NCBI GenBank assembly: GCA_037013685.1
Contig: CM072886.1
Coordinates: forward strand, 83,830,922 to 83,894,921
Direction: 5' to 3'
Source of the DNA: Acridotheres tristis
Lineage: Eukaryota; Chordata; Aves; Passeriformes; Sturnidae
Length of the DNA: 64,000 bases
The notes beneath the pieces are model-generated. The model worked only from the letters and a program-made list of their open reading frames with translations. It ran no database searches and was not told the DNA's origin. The position numbers were made by a program, and so were the translations under genes. This document shows, one piece after another, positions 1-12,087 of this stretch (the first letter of the stretch is position 1; the number at the start of each line of letters is the position of its first letter).

Positions 1-2620
1 CCAAAAGACACAAAATGCAAGGTCTGTGTGAGCTTTTGAAAAGCACCTGTAGTCAGCCCTGTCTCAGTGTGTGCTGTCTAGGAGGGGTCTGGAGTGTGAC
101 AGTAAGCACAGAAATTACAGGGATCACAATTTACTGTGTGTAGTATAAGTCTGGGGATGTCAGATGGGGGTGCAGTCTGTGCACCTGACAGCTTCATTCC
201 AATCTAGATGAAGAACCTTCAGGCAAGTAGCCAAAGAAAAAAGTTGCAATACTGGATTTCACTGATGTGCTTAACAAGAACTTCAAAGGGAAGTTGAGTT
301 TTGCTCTTCTCCAAGTGCCCCAGTCTTGGAAACTGTACTGCACTCCTTCCGGTTGAGAAAGAACCAGCATCTATAGCAGTGGCTCCCCTGTCTTGGACAA
401 GGAGGCTCCATGAGCTCTTTACCCTCTGTGTGATTTTGGTTTGGGGTGGACAGGAGCCTGGGATTGGTAGACTTGACTGGGGCAGGTCATGGGCAGCTCT
501 TGGAGTTGACACGAAATGTGAAAGGGCACAGTGCTCTAAATCCATGTGCCTGAGAGTAGTGTCAAAAGCTCATGGTGGCTTTTGGAGTGTAAGATGGTAC
601 CATAAATATCAAGTTCTGAAGTGTTCTGTGGTCTGGTTTTGCCCTATGAGGTTTTTTTTGTGGGTGTTTTTTGTTTTGTTTTTTTTGGTGAGGGGGTTTA
701 AATGTTGGATTCTTTTAAAAGCTTGACCCATGATTTTATAGCTTTTGTTTGTCAATACTGCAGCAGCTGTCTCTTTCTCTCCCACTTTGCCCCAGAGTTT
801 ATTCAGTTGTAAAGGGAAAAATCTACATGTCTACCAAGGAACCTGTGGAAACATTTGAAGATTTGCTATTTTTGAATTTAGTGATTACTGCTGGCAAATG
901 AATGCAATAAGAGTAGTTTTATTCCAAAATAATTTCCACTGCAAAATGTGTTGCAAAAATACTGTTGTGCTTAGCTCTCTTTCAGCCTGTTGCATACCAA
1001 ATAAAGTGCCAAACCAAAAAGCGTGTGAATAATTCTTGCAGTTTTTGCTAGGACAACTTTTTTTAAAGATAGCCTAATTTGGCATTCAGGTTTGCATGTG
1101 AAAATAGCTGAGAAGTCCAGTATTTTATGGTGGAAACTTAAATAAAAACAGCTTATGGAAACAGCTGATGCCAGATGTTCTATTTAAAACCATTTAATTT
1201 TATTAACATTGAAGCTGCTTAATAGCTGTGTTTGCACTCTGCCCTCCTCCTTGATGACGAGGCTGTAAGTTAAGTGAGCAGCTCTCGAGGCTTGGAAATG
1301 TGTTTCCCTTCAATTTGTGAGGAGGAAATCCCTTCTTCTCTCCATAAACAGATCATCTGCAGGGCTTCAGGTAGGGCTGCCAGAAAGTGCTTCAGGGCTG
1401 CTCTGAACTCAACTCGTGTTGTGAGTGGAACCACTGATTTGGGAATCCAAACCTGGAACAACCCCAGCACTGTGGGCACTCACTGTCTGCTGGGGCAAGC
1501 CAGTGTAGTATTGCCCAGAGTGTGTGGGCAGCTGAGGGAGTTTGTGCTGGGTAATTAATAAAAGCTGTGAATTAGCTACACTTCCTATTCCATGGCAACT
1601 GTTCCTGCGTGTGCTCCTACCCGGCGGTAAATGCAGAAGTTTGTGTAAGCAAGCTCACAGTCGCTTTTATCCCATGGGGAATCCATTTGTCTATGTGCTT
1701 GGTGTGTGGTGTGTGTTTGTTTGGTTTACCCCTGACTAAGCTAAGGTGGTAATCTGCTTCTGATAAAAATAAATGTCTCCAATTTAACCTCCAGTTGTGA
1801 GCTAACAGCTTGAACCACTGCAAATCTGTGACTAGCCCACGATCTCCAGTAATGAAGCCATGAAAATTAGTGAATGCTGCCAGGGTTAAGACCACAGCAG
1901 TACAGCAAAACAGTAGCTTATTTCACATTTACTGCTCAGTAATTGTCCTCACTAGCAAAAGCATTGATGACCCGGTAATAAATATAAAGCCCATTTCCAA
2001 AGTGGAATTAATATGGAGAAATAAGTGGCCTGAGAGCAGTGTTTTATATTTAAGAATTTGTATGTCAAGTTAGGAAGAAGCCCTTGCCAAATACGGTGTT
2101 AATGGAAAACTTCCAAAAGCAGAAAGCGACACAAGGTATTTTGTTGATCAGTGCAAAGTAGACTTTATTTTTATGTACTTATATACACATATTCATGTCC
2201 TACTGCAAGGAAGGGCAACTTTAAAATAGTTCTTGCTGAGTCTGGTTAAAATGATCACATTCTGATAGAGCGTAAATGACCAATTAAGTGTGTAGGGCAT
2301 TGCTTTGAAATGTGCTGCTTTGGATAGTATCTTCTTCACTTTGTTGTCTTTTTAGTATCTTCAATTAAATTGGAAAACCATAAAAGATTAGAGTTTTCCC
2401 CTTAAGGTAGTAGAGAATGAATTCTAGTAAAAGGGAAGTGCTTGTGAAAAGTTCTTAAAGCTATTTTTTTACTAACTGAGTCAATTTTCTTCTTTTTTTA
2501 ATTATATAAAAAAATTAGATGCCTCTTGTAGAGCTGTAGGTCACCTTAAGGTCAGGTGTCAGGATCCATTGTGATCCTTTATTTCTGCTTTGGAACTATA
2601 GAAATTCTAGTGAAGTTGGT

Positions 2621-3208
2621 CATAAAATTACCAAATGGGTCAGGTTGGAGGGGACCACAGTGGGACTTCTGGTCCAAACCCTCTGCTCAAGCAGGGTCAT
2701 CCCAGGACACATGGCCCAGGATTGTATCCAGATAGTTCTTGAATATTTTCAAGGAAGGACACTGCACAACCTTTCTGGGCAACGTGTTCCAGTACTTTGT
2801 CACTTGCACAGTAAAGAAGTTCTGTCTTATGTCCAGGTAGAGCTTCCTGTGCAACAGGTTCTGCCTGTTGCCTCTTGCTGGGCACCACTGAGCAGAGCCT
2901 GGACCAACCCTCTTGACACCTTTCCTTCTGATACTTCCAGATACTGAGATCCTCACTCAGTTGTCTCCTCTGGAAGCTGAACAGGCCCAGCACCCTCTGC
3001 TTTTCCCCATAGGAGAGATGTACTGGTCCCTTAAGGAACTTTGCAGCCCTCTGTTCTAGGTGCTCCAGGGGCTCTTTGTCTCTCTTGTCCTGAGGAGCCC
3101 AGAAGTGGACACAGCACTCCAGATGCACCCTCACCAGAACTGAGTAGAGGGGCAGGATGACTTCCCTCGACCTGCTGGCATTGCTCTTCCTAATGCAGAT
3201 GACCTGCA
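2621..3208 (-). mobile_element. CR1 LINE fragment, 5'-truncated, minus strand
   Basis: The element reads on the minus strand, and its 3' end lies at the left. Seen: the + strand begins near the CR1 3' end ('gggtcaggttggaggggacc') and runs through the region encoding the C-terminal end of CR1 ORF2. Minus-strand translation gives recognisable reverse-transcriptase tail pieces: CVHFWAPQDKRDKEPLEHLE, YGEKQRVLGLFSFQRRQL and LDIRQNFFTVQVTKYWNTLP. These pieces sit in different frames, so the copy is frameshifted and dead. Full CR1 elements are several kilobases long, so this is the usual severe 5' truncation. It contributes three of the longer open frames here, which should not be taken as genes. 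Confidence 0.95.
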
Positions 3209-6200
3209 GTGGTCTGGAACCGAAACTGTGGGTCCCACAGTGTGACTGGGAGCACTGGAGAGACCCTTTGTCTGAAGATGTGGAAGCATAAAGTGACTCA
3301 GCTGTTGGAGGTTAACTTAATTTACTTTTCTCCTTGCCCTTGTCCCATAGGTTCCCAGTTCTTCTAACATATTTTTCCCCAAAAAGCCGGATATTTCAAG
3401 GCATCTGTTTCTCGAAGTGTGAAGAGGTTTTAAATTAAAATCCTCATGTTATGTGAACTTCAAAGTACAAGTGATAGCAAAACCATATAACCAGAAATTA
3501 CCTGGTGTAAAGATTCCTGGGAGGAATGTGCAGCCAGAGCTTGACAGTTGCTGGCAACAGTGGGCAATATGTAACCTAAGAACTGGAAAGCATTGGTCAA
3601 GTGATGTGTCATCTCTGAAGAAGAACATGATGCAAGATTGAAAAGAAGTGTGGAAACAATGCTTTTGGTTTTGTGTTTTACCCAGAAACAATATTATTGT
3701 AAAATTATAAAATGTAATTCTCTTCACTATTTTCCAACTCATAAAGTTTGTGTTTTTATAATACAAAAATATAAGATAGAGATTTAATTGATCATGCTAT
3801 CAGTGTTCCACAGAATGACAGGATAAACATCCTGCTGAAAACAATTACATATTGCTTGTGCTTTTGGGTTGGGAAGGGACATAGTTCATGAATGACAGCT
3901 CTTGAAAAATGGTCATTTTCTGACTGTGAAGGCAGCAGTCAACCCTCAAATATTTGAGGGGCTGTTGGAAGGTTTTTGTTTTAATGTGTGGAAATTGAGC
4001 CATTAACAACTGAGAAACAGCCAGCATGATGATTCAGAAATTACAGGGAGGAAGTGGGGAGGGGATTCTCACTTTCCAGCTTCTGAAGTTTGCTTGCACA
4101 TAAACTACTAAAAAGAACAAATGGAACAAATGTTTCCCCCATTTTGAACTCGTTTCATTTTAGAGAGGGTAAAAGTGATTCAATATCTTTTTGGAAAAGT
4201 CATTGCCTTGTGGTGAGATATGCAGAGGACTGCACCTTTTACCGAGCTGTACTCAGAAGACATTAATAGTAAATAATTTGGTGTTATTCACGTGGCTTAC
4301 AGTGCATACTTGGTGATTCCCTTGATTGTTTCTCTCGACACCTTTGAGTTTCTCATTTTCTTCCTCCTTCTATCCCATTTTGTTTCCATTTAAAAAGGGG
4401 GGGAGGGAAATTGAAAAAATTACAACCCTGCCTACTAAATGTACTTGTGAAGAGTTAGGGGGATGTAAAAACCCAGCACCTCGGTATGACAGTCTGTAGG
4501 TAGTCCTTATTTGAACAGTTGTACAGACAATGTTGTGTCAGCCAGGATGCTCTTCCACTGACTGGCATTCAGATGTAACTTTTCTGGGTGGTTTATAGGT
4601 TTTTAGTGGGAATGAGGCAGTCATTTGTTAAAATCATGTTGACAAATACAACGCAATATTAGAACAATCTGCAGGGGGGAAAAAAAGCACACATCTATGC
4701 ATACTTTGTTCTTTTGTATGCCGTTGTTTGCTCTAATAATTGGCAAGATTTTCCCTGTCCACCTTTTGCTTAGGGAATACACTGGGATTATTTCTACTTG
4801 GATTAGTAAACTTTTAATTATTTTTATGTTATGCTTTTTTTAAATGCAGAATGAATGGACGTGAATAGTTGCTATCTGTTTAGTTGTTTTTATCCACTCT
4901 TGTCAAATAATTGTTACTTTAATAAATGTGTCATGATCCAGGAATGCTCTGCATAGAACCATTCTGCAAAATAATTAGATGACTTACTTTGCAAGAACAG
5001 GATACAGACACATTCTGACTTCATTCTAATTTTATAGATGGAAAAAAACGAGGTAAGAAAGAAAAGCCCACTGACTGCCTATAAGGATGAGTGTTGTGTT
5101 TGTCTTGAACAGCGTATTGTATACCAGAATAGGTTGCTAGTGCTGTCATCCATTTGAAGAGTATTAGCATGTAAAAGACTTATTTTAAATTATTGGTGTT
5201 ATTTCTTGAGCTCCTCTGCTTCCATTATTCAATGGCAATAACATGAGCTTGGATCTTTGACATGACAATTGGATCTTTGGATAATAATCACCTGAGAAAT
5301 TCAAAAAGGTTACTTGTTTGGATAAGGTTTTTGGATGAGTTTGAGGGAGATTCTTAATTCCACTCTCCGTACACATGTACACTCTCTCACTTTCAAAAGA
5401 CTTGGCTTTTATACAACTTGGCTTTTATTTTTTTAGAAGTGTCAGATTTTTTTTTTCAGTCTCTTGAATCTGCAGTTGAATGGAGAAGCATATCATAGTG
5501 AAACGATAATCAAACAGTATCTTAACTGCTTTGAAATCAAAGCCTAGGATTTATGCTGTCTGAGTAATAGCAGGTTAAAAAACACTTTCCCTATTGTGTG
5601 TATGCTGGCTTGCAGATATTTTTCAGGGAAAACCTGATAGACTCAAGTGCTTGAGCTCTGGCAAAATTTTCATCCTTTATGCATTCAACAAGGAAGAGTT
5701 TGTTTTCCATGTGGAGTACTTTAAACTATGAAGCAACTGTGAGGCAATACCCATTGCAGAAGTATTTTCCACTCCCTAAAAAGTGTGTGTGAGTGAAGAC
5801 TGAAATAGATGGGTTCTGAAACAAAAAAGCCAAAGCCATTTGCAGAAGTATTGCACTCTAGAGCAGGTCTGTTGCCATGTGTTTCCTTCTGGTGGCACAG
5901 TGTAGTCTGGGCTTCTTTTGTGGGAGTCAGTGATTCTTTCTTGAGCTCGTAAGTTGTTGGATGCTGTTCTCATTAAGCTACTTCTGTTGGAAAACATGGA
6001 TGTGATTATTGGAGATGGTTAATGGCCCACGAAGAAACCTGAGTGCTATGAGAAGCTGTAACAAGATGTGAAGCATGTGTTGTGCATGTGTATTTTGAAA
6101 GCAGCATCTGTGGTAGATAGGTTTTCATAATGGTTAGATTGTTACATCAGGCAGAATTAGCTGCAGAATTATTATAGGGTAAGTTGTCAGGTTAGGCTGA

Positions 6201-9005
6201 TGTTAAATGCTGTCCAAGTCTGGAAATAGTTTCAGTGTTATCAGGTTGAGGTTAGTTTTCATCCAACCTCTGCCCTCTTTGGGATAAACAGGCAACAGCT
6301 CATGGTGTTGGTTTAGCTGGGTTCAGTAACCCATTGCGTTTGCTTTGGTAGTGGTTCTGAAGGATTATGAAAAAATCATCTGGTTATTTCGAGAGAGGCT
6401 TGGTGTCTGATAAATGTATGCCTGGCTCATCTGATTCCCACTGGTTCAAAGTTGGCCTCGCTGTGAGTGATTGATACTGCACTTCATAGCAGTGTGAAAA
6501 ACTGAATATGGGGAGAGCTGGGGGCTGGGGGAGCAGCAAACCTTCCCATCTAGTAACAGCTGTGAATAATGGAAATACCTATACTGTTTGCCAGTATATG
6601 ATTTTATTTTCCTTGATTTGGTGAAACTTAAGAGGGCAAACCTTACGTAACCTGTAGGTTTTGATGTAGTTTTGCAAGTTAAAAGCAGGCTGCAGCTGAG
6701 AACCTCTTGTTCTTTACAGCACTCCTCTAAAGCAGGGTGAGGAAGGGCAGCAGCTGTGCTGTTAGCCCAGTGTAGGGGGAAAGGTAGGGGCCATCCTCTG
6801 GACACCCATTCTTACAATCCCTTTACTGCTCTTGCCAGTTTGAATGGAAACTTCTAGTATTTATTTTCCACCACGTCCAGGCTATCATTCTAGAACCTTG
6901 GCTGGGATCTGAGGGAAAGGATACTTGTTAGTTTAAATATCCAAACTTCTGTGTGCACAAACTAACTACTTTGTAGTTTTCAAAGGTTTTGCATTATTAA
7001 ATAATTTTTCTCTCCGAGTTATTTTCAAGAATTATCCCTGTCTGCAACTGACTGATAATACTAATATTAATGGATTAAATCCCTGCTTGGAATAGAATAA
7101 AATGAGAGTAATGGGAATGTACTACTTGAAAACTGCTCTGAGGGTAGGATATGATTACCTATTACAATATATTTATTTAAGAAAACCCAAAAAACCAGAG
7201 TCACCCTAACAAGATGCATCGCTCTTAGTTGCTGTGTTGCCATGTGAATGTGTGTAGCACTGCATGAAAGATTGAAATTCAAATATGCCTTTATGGGGTA
7301 ACGGGTTTTTTGTGTGCTTTAAATATTTCAGAAATAGAACAGTGTACAGGCCCTAGCTAAGAGCAGAGCTTTGACACACTCTTATCTATGTTAACTGAAA
7401 AGATCCAAATCGTTTGTGAGCTGCAATCATGGCTTCTAACAGCATTGGACTCAGCTTCTGCTCATGCTGGCCTTTTGATGATTCAGATGTCTGCGATAGA
7501 TTTTATTTTTTGAAAAAATACAATGAAGAATAGTAAGTTTGCTTGTCTGTGTGACTGTAGAGTGTTATTAAAACCATTGCAATTTGACTGCTGCTGTGCT
7601 ATAAAACTGTAGCTTTTTCCATGGTTGTCATGTATTGCATAGAAAGCAGAACAGGAGAACCCTGGAAGGATATAGCTTGGCCTTTTATAGAATTAACACC
7701 TTTAATCTAATGAATTTTCTTTACTGAGTTATTAGAAAACGTTTTAAATGATAATGTGTTTTTAGAAGCAGAAGATTGTTTTAAAAGAGGCTAAATTTAT
7801 TGAATTGAAATATCTAGGCCTTCAGAAGAATATTAGGAAGTCTGAATAATTACTGTCCTGAAAGAAAGAAAACGTTGAAATAGAAAATGTATGTTAATTG
7901 ATGCATTCTACTATTTTACAAAGATGAGCTTTGTCAAGGAAATGATTGTGGTCTGTCTTCCTAATAATTCCAGTGAATCTTAACTGGATATTTACATAAA
8001 AATCCCATTTTTGATACCAGCAGGTCTTTAGTATAGGCCTGAGAAGAATGATATCATCATGTCTTAATAATATAGACTCTCCTAAAATTTTCTTTCAAAG
8101 TTTCCTTGAAGCATTAAGAGGAAAATGGTGTGTTGGTTTTGGGATTAATTTATGTTTGTGGTTTTGGGGTTAAATTATTATTATTTTGTTTATTAATATT
8201 TTTTCCCCTCTGTACCCCTAACAACATTCTTAATATTTTCTTTCTGGTCAAGGGATTACTTGGTTCATACAAGGGCTTTACTTCAAAACAAGTAACTGTT
8301 TAAGGCAGTGAATTGAAGTACTATTTTCAAAATGTCATTTAAATCAAGACTTGAAAATGTATAATTGAGTAAAATTATTTGTATTGTGGTACATAAACAA
8401 TGACAAAATAAAGCATTTATATTCCATAAGACAGGCACTCAGTGAGCTGTTGGCATGTGTTTATTTACTTTAATTTATTAGCTAAATTGAATATAGAAAA
8501 CGTTTTGTGTCTAGGTAACTCCAAAGACTAGAAGTTAATCTTATAGCAATAATGATTCTGATCTCAACACAGATCAACATAATGCTGTGTCAGCGCAATA
8601 TGTGAAATTTACCTATTCTTCTACTGCTAAATTGCAGCTATTAAGTTAACTCTGTTAAATACTGCTTCGATATTTTAAAATAAATAGTAGCCAGTTGCAC
8701 TCACTGAAACATTTTTTTCAAAGGTCTTATCAATAAAAATATAAGCCTCAATTAAGAGTCGATTACAGACTTTTTTACATGTCTAGGTTTTGTTTTTAAT
8801 AAAAGAATCTTGTTTGTTGGAAATAGTATTTTCTGCTGTGTATTTTTGAACCTACTTTGTTTTTAATGCAAATGGCCTGTCTGTCCAATGCACTTCACCT
8901 TCCTGACCTGCTATCAAGACAAGCTTGCCTACAGGCATGCTTTTTAATACTATTTGCCCAGTAGTTCATGAGTCTGTGAAATCATGGATGGATTTCAAGT
9001 TACCC

Positions 9006-9023
9006 TTTTTTTTTTTTTTTTTT
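9006..9023. repeat. Poly-T tract (18 T)
   Basis: An uninterrupted T run. On the minus strand it is a poly-A run preceded within about a dozen bases by AATAAA (in 'caataataaatgtc'), the arrangement left by a reverse-transcribed mRNA. No parent gene was recognised in the sequence to its right, so a simple T tract remains possible. Confidence 0.9.
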
Positions 9024-11046
9024 GACATTTATTATTGTAATATGCTTTCCAGGAAATTGGTGTGTGCAGAATCATGGATGTAGAAATTTTCAGAGATGAT
9101 CTTCATTTCGCAAAACTGTTATTCATATTGCGTGATAGTCAGAAGTATTCATCAGGAAGTTGCATAATTTCTAATATTTTACTTGTGACTGGTCTTATTA
9201 TAATTAGCTGCTGTATTGTAAATCTAGTGTGCCTAAACCCCACAAAATGTAGTGATGATCATGGTGTGGCCTGGGTGGAAGTGGGGGGAATGCATCATCA
9301 TGAGTGAGTATTCATCTTCGTAGTTTCTGGGGCTTGAAACATCGATTTTGGTAGGCTGGAAAAATTGCCAATGCAAACAGTGGGAGATAAAAATTAATGT
9401 TTGCCTGTGTGAGAATTTTCTGCCCCGGGAGGTATTACAATTGCAACTATAGTGTAGAATAGAGCCTGTATAGGAGAGCTTGCTCTAAGTTTTGCTTTGA
9501 GTTTTCAGTGGTCTTTGTAAGGAAGTGAGGTAGAGGACAAGTAGTACAACTATTGAAGCTTGGAGAACTACCCAAAAAAGGCCTTGTTTATATTAAGAAG
9601 CATCATGCATTAGATTTTTAGAAAAGAGGGAAAAAGTGTATTAAATTGTAATGGGCCTGAATCTCTACAGGCCATAAAATGGTGCTGATTTCCCAGGTCC
9701 TTGTGTTTATTCACTGTCTGATGGCTGGAATAGACCTACTGTCTATTCTTTCAGCAAATCACCACAGACCTGTAGATTTCAGCAGAGAGCTGGTGAAGTC
9801 ATTGTACTCTACAGACTGCTAAAACACTGGAGAGTTCCATGATATTAGTGTCCATTATTTGTTAAATTAGCAGTTTCTTTTAGTTGATGAGTTTTTCAAG
9901 ATGGGAAGAATAATGTCTAATTATATAGACTTCTTTTTCTTTGCTAACTCTGGGCTGTCCTTTTACAATTCTGAAATAAACAATCTTTACTCAATTCTTC
10001 TATTTTCTGATTTTATCTTGGAGTATTTGTGTATGTCAGGTGTACCCACAAGTCCATCAAGGATGGGAGATCAAGAAAAGCAGTTTCTGTTCAGAATCAG
10101 ATGTTGTGAAGGGCAAGAGGTTTGGTCAAAAATTCTTCACTAACTTGGCAAATTAAATATTCCAGAGGAGTCCTGACACTCCTGTGGGGAGGGGCAACTG
10201 TTAAAAATCTGCAGGTTATGAACACAGGCAAAGACTGTGTCCAACCAGAACAACAGGAGAAGTTTAAGTGGACAGAGTCAGTCCTAAACCTGGAACTGCT
10301 CCAGGAAATTCCACAGTCCAAACTGCAGCCTGTTTTTGTGGGGGGAAATAGTATTTGCTGCTTGGTGCTTCAAAAGTTTTTAAGAGAAGGGTTACACTTT
10401 CCCAACTTCATCATAATGATGTCCAAGCAGAGCCATTAAAGAGTAATTTCAATTAAAGGCTTTTTGTTTTGCCTTTTTTTTTTTTAATCTGTGTTTAAGT
10501 TATTATTTTTTTTTTAATCTGTGGAGAAATATTCCATTCTGGAACTGGAACTAAGTCTCCTGTTAGCAGGTACACAGGCCCACATTTTGCAGGTCCTTAC
10601 TTTTCTTTGTTTTCCCATATGTTTTCCTAGGGGCAGTATTTTTCTGAAAATACCTGTCACTACTTTCCTTACCTTTCCTTCCCTGCAGATCTTTCAGAGA
10701 AATAATATGAAACTTTAGATTTTTTTTCCTCCATGAAAATATTAAAAATATTTTTGTTCTGAAAAATAACTGTGGGCAGGATAACAGTAAGTTGGGGAAG
10801 AACTTCTGTTTTTACTGGAAAACTATATTAAGTTACAGCCAGTAGATTCTGCTGGGTGTTGGTGTAAAGAACTTGGCCCTGAAGCCTCTCAGCAGAGTTG
10901 CAAAGTGTGTAACTGAGAAAGGTTGGGCTGGTTTATGCTCTAACTTGTATGTAGAAGTGGCTCTACGGTTTGCATGACAACCTGCATCTGATTGTGTTCT
11001 AAAAATAATGTGCCTTCTTCATGAGTGTTTTCTCACAATAAATTCA

Positions 11047-11120
11047 CTGAATCACAGAATGGCTGAGATAGGAAGGGACCTCTGGGGGTCATCTGGGCCA
11101 CCTCGAGCCACTTGTCCAGG
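11047..11120 (-). mobile_element. Short CR1 LINE 3' tail, minus strand
   Basis: The stretch 'gaatcacagaatggctgaga' followed by 'ggaagggacctctgg' is the typical 3' end of an avian CR1, seen in antisense. Similarity fades after about 75 bases. Only the extreme 3' end was inserted or survives. It sits about 0.9 kb before the FHOD3 exon. Confidence 0.88.
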
Positions 11121-11453
11121 AATTGCATTTTTAGTTCCAGAGAAAAGAGGGAGAATATGCTGCCGTACAAGCATAAAGGACATTTGGCTTTTCTTATCCT
11201 CCCACCTTCCATCAGGTGAGCAGCTTTGGCTGCAGAAAGAAGGTGTTGTCAGTGCCCTCATGCCAGTTTGCCAGTGTAGCACCTAGAAGTTAAGAACTGT
11301 GCTCTTGTCCAGGTTGAAGAAATGCAACTAATGGTAATTTGACTGAAAACCAAATGAGGTATTTAGCAGCTAATTAAAAACGTAATTCCATTTAAGTCAA
11401 ATATAGAACTGAGAGTCAGAGGGAAGAAGGACCTCCGTTTTTCCTCTTTGCAT

Positions 11454-11498
11454 GAAAAACACAGCTATAAAAAACACAGCTATAAAAAACACAGCTAC
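11454..11498. repeat. Tandem repeat, 3 copies of a 15-bp unit
   Basis: Three head-to-tail copies of the unit aaaaaacacagctat at 11454-11468, 11469-11483 and 11484-11498. The first copy differs at its first base and the last copy at its final base. The near identity suggests a recent local expansion. Confidence 0.95.
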
Positions 11499-11978
11499 TT
11501 CTGTGCTTTAAAAATCCATTAGGCTACATAAGCAGGCAGATCTCTGAAAGTGTCAACAACTTCTTGTTCAACCTTGGATTTTCTTTTAATGCTTAATTAT
11601 ACCTAGTATTAAAGTATTTCTATGAAAACTAAAATGTGCAGTCATCACTAGATAATTCTCTAATACAGTTTTCATTGTGGTAGGCTGTCCTTGGTGAGTG
11701 TCCAAATTCCCACATAGATGCTCTCTTACTCCCTGTCCTCAGCAGAAGGGAGGGGAAATGAGGTAAAAAAACCCTTGTTCTTTGATATAAAGATGGAGAG
11801 ATCACTTAATCATTGCTATCATATATAAAACAGCCTTGATGAGGAAAATTAATTTATTGCAGATTAAAATGGAAGTGGATTCTTAGAAACAAAGTCAGAA
11901 TTTCTAGTGTCTTTCCTTCCCTCCCACCCTTTTTTTCCTAGGCTCAACTTGACTTGTTTATTTCCAATTCCTCTTCTT

Positions 11979-12016
11979 CCTCACTATACCTTTACATACT
12001 TTTGTTCTCTTTTTAG
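11979..12016 (+). other. 3' splice site of the FHOD3 exon: branch point and pyrimidine tract
   Basis: The sequence before the exon is rich in T and C and ends in TTCTCTTTTTAG. A CCTCAC motif with its A at 11983, 34 bases before the exon, fits the vertebrate branch-point pattern (yUnAy) at the usual distance. The branch point is inferred from the motif only. Confidence 0.75.
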
Positions 12017-12081
12017 GAGGGGCAAGAAGCACAGCATAATTCTGAGGACCCAGCTGTCAGTGAGAGTCCATGCCTGCATTG
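12017..12081 (+). CDS. FHOD3: FHOD3 internal coding exon (start of the FH3 region)
   Basis: One internal exon of a formin that nucleates and bundles actin and is needed for sarcomere assembly in heart muscle. Seen: the exon is bounded by a pyrimidine-rich tract ending in TTTTTAG and by a perfect GTAAGT donor. It is 65 bp and enters with one base that completes a codon, followed by 21 full codons and one leftover base. The peptide begins RGKKHSII, continues LRTQLS and ends VRVHACI. From memory this equals human FHOD3 at about residues 92-112, at the junction between the N-terminal GTPase-binding domain and the armadillo-like FH3 domain. The leftover G fits the next FHOD3 codon (Glu of EKLYNSSG). 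The paralogue FHOD1 differs here (HTQLSLRVHACI), so FHOD3 is preferred. The neighbouring exons lie outside the window, as expected for a gene with very long early introns. A second frame is also open across the exon but has no match I know. Confidence 0.93.
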
Positions 12082-12087
12082 GTAAGT
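12082..12087 (+). other. 5' splice site of the FHOD3 exon
   Basis: GTAAGT directly follows the last exon base G. This is the consensus for positions +1 to +6 of a U1-dependent donor. Exonic positions -2 and -3 (TT) are weaker than consensus. The site leaves the exon in phase 1, which agrees with the FHOD3 reading frame. Confidence 0.88.

Larger units (their letters stand above)
1..12016 (+). other. FHOD3: FHOD3 intron upstream of the exon (3' part)
   Basis: By inference this is intronic, because the FHOD3 exon at 12017 reads on the + strand and no earlier FHOD3 exon is visible. I looked for the GTPase-binding-domain exons (which should be GC-rich) and saw none. It holds a CR1 fragment (2621-3208), a short CR1 tail (11047-11120), a T/G-rich patch near 640-690, a poly-T tract at 9006 and a small tandem repeat at 11454. 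The block 1235-1560 is richer in G and C than its surroundings and carries overlapping open frames on both strands, but none resembles a known protein. A MEF2-type motif (CTAAAAATAA) lies at 10999-11008. The rest is unremarkable AT-rich sequence. Confidence 0.8.

Noticed and set aside
301..726. 141-codon + frame near the start of the window
   Set aside because: No known domain, and its end runs into a T/G-rich low-complexity patch giving Phe/Val/Leu runs. A frame on the opposite strand overlaps it.
1586..1600. RFX X-box (CCATGGCAAC)
   Set aside because: Only one half-site matches the consensus; the other half is poor.
2687..3134. Minus-strand and plus-strand open frames up to 145 codons
   Set aside because: They are pieces of the CR1 reverse-transcriptase tail or its reverse complement, in shifted frames. 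Not a host gene.
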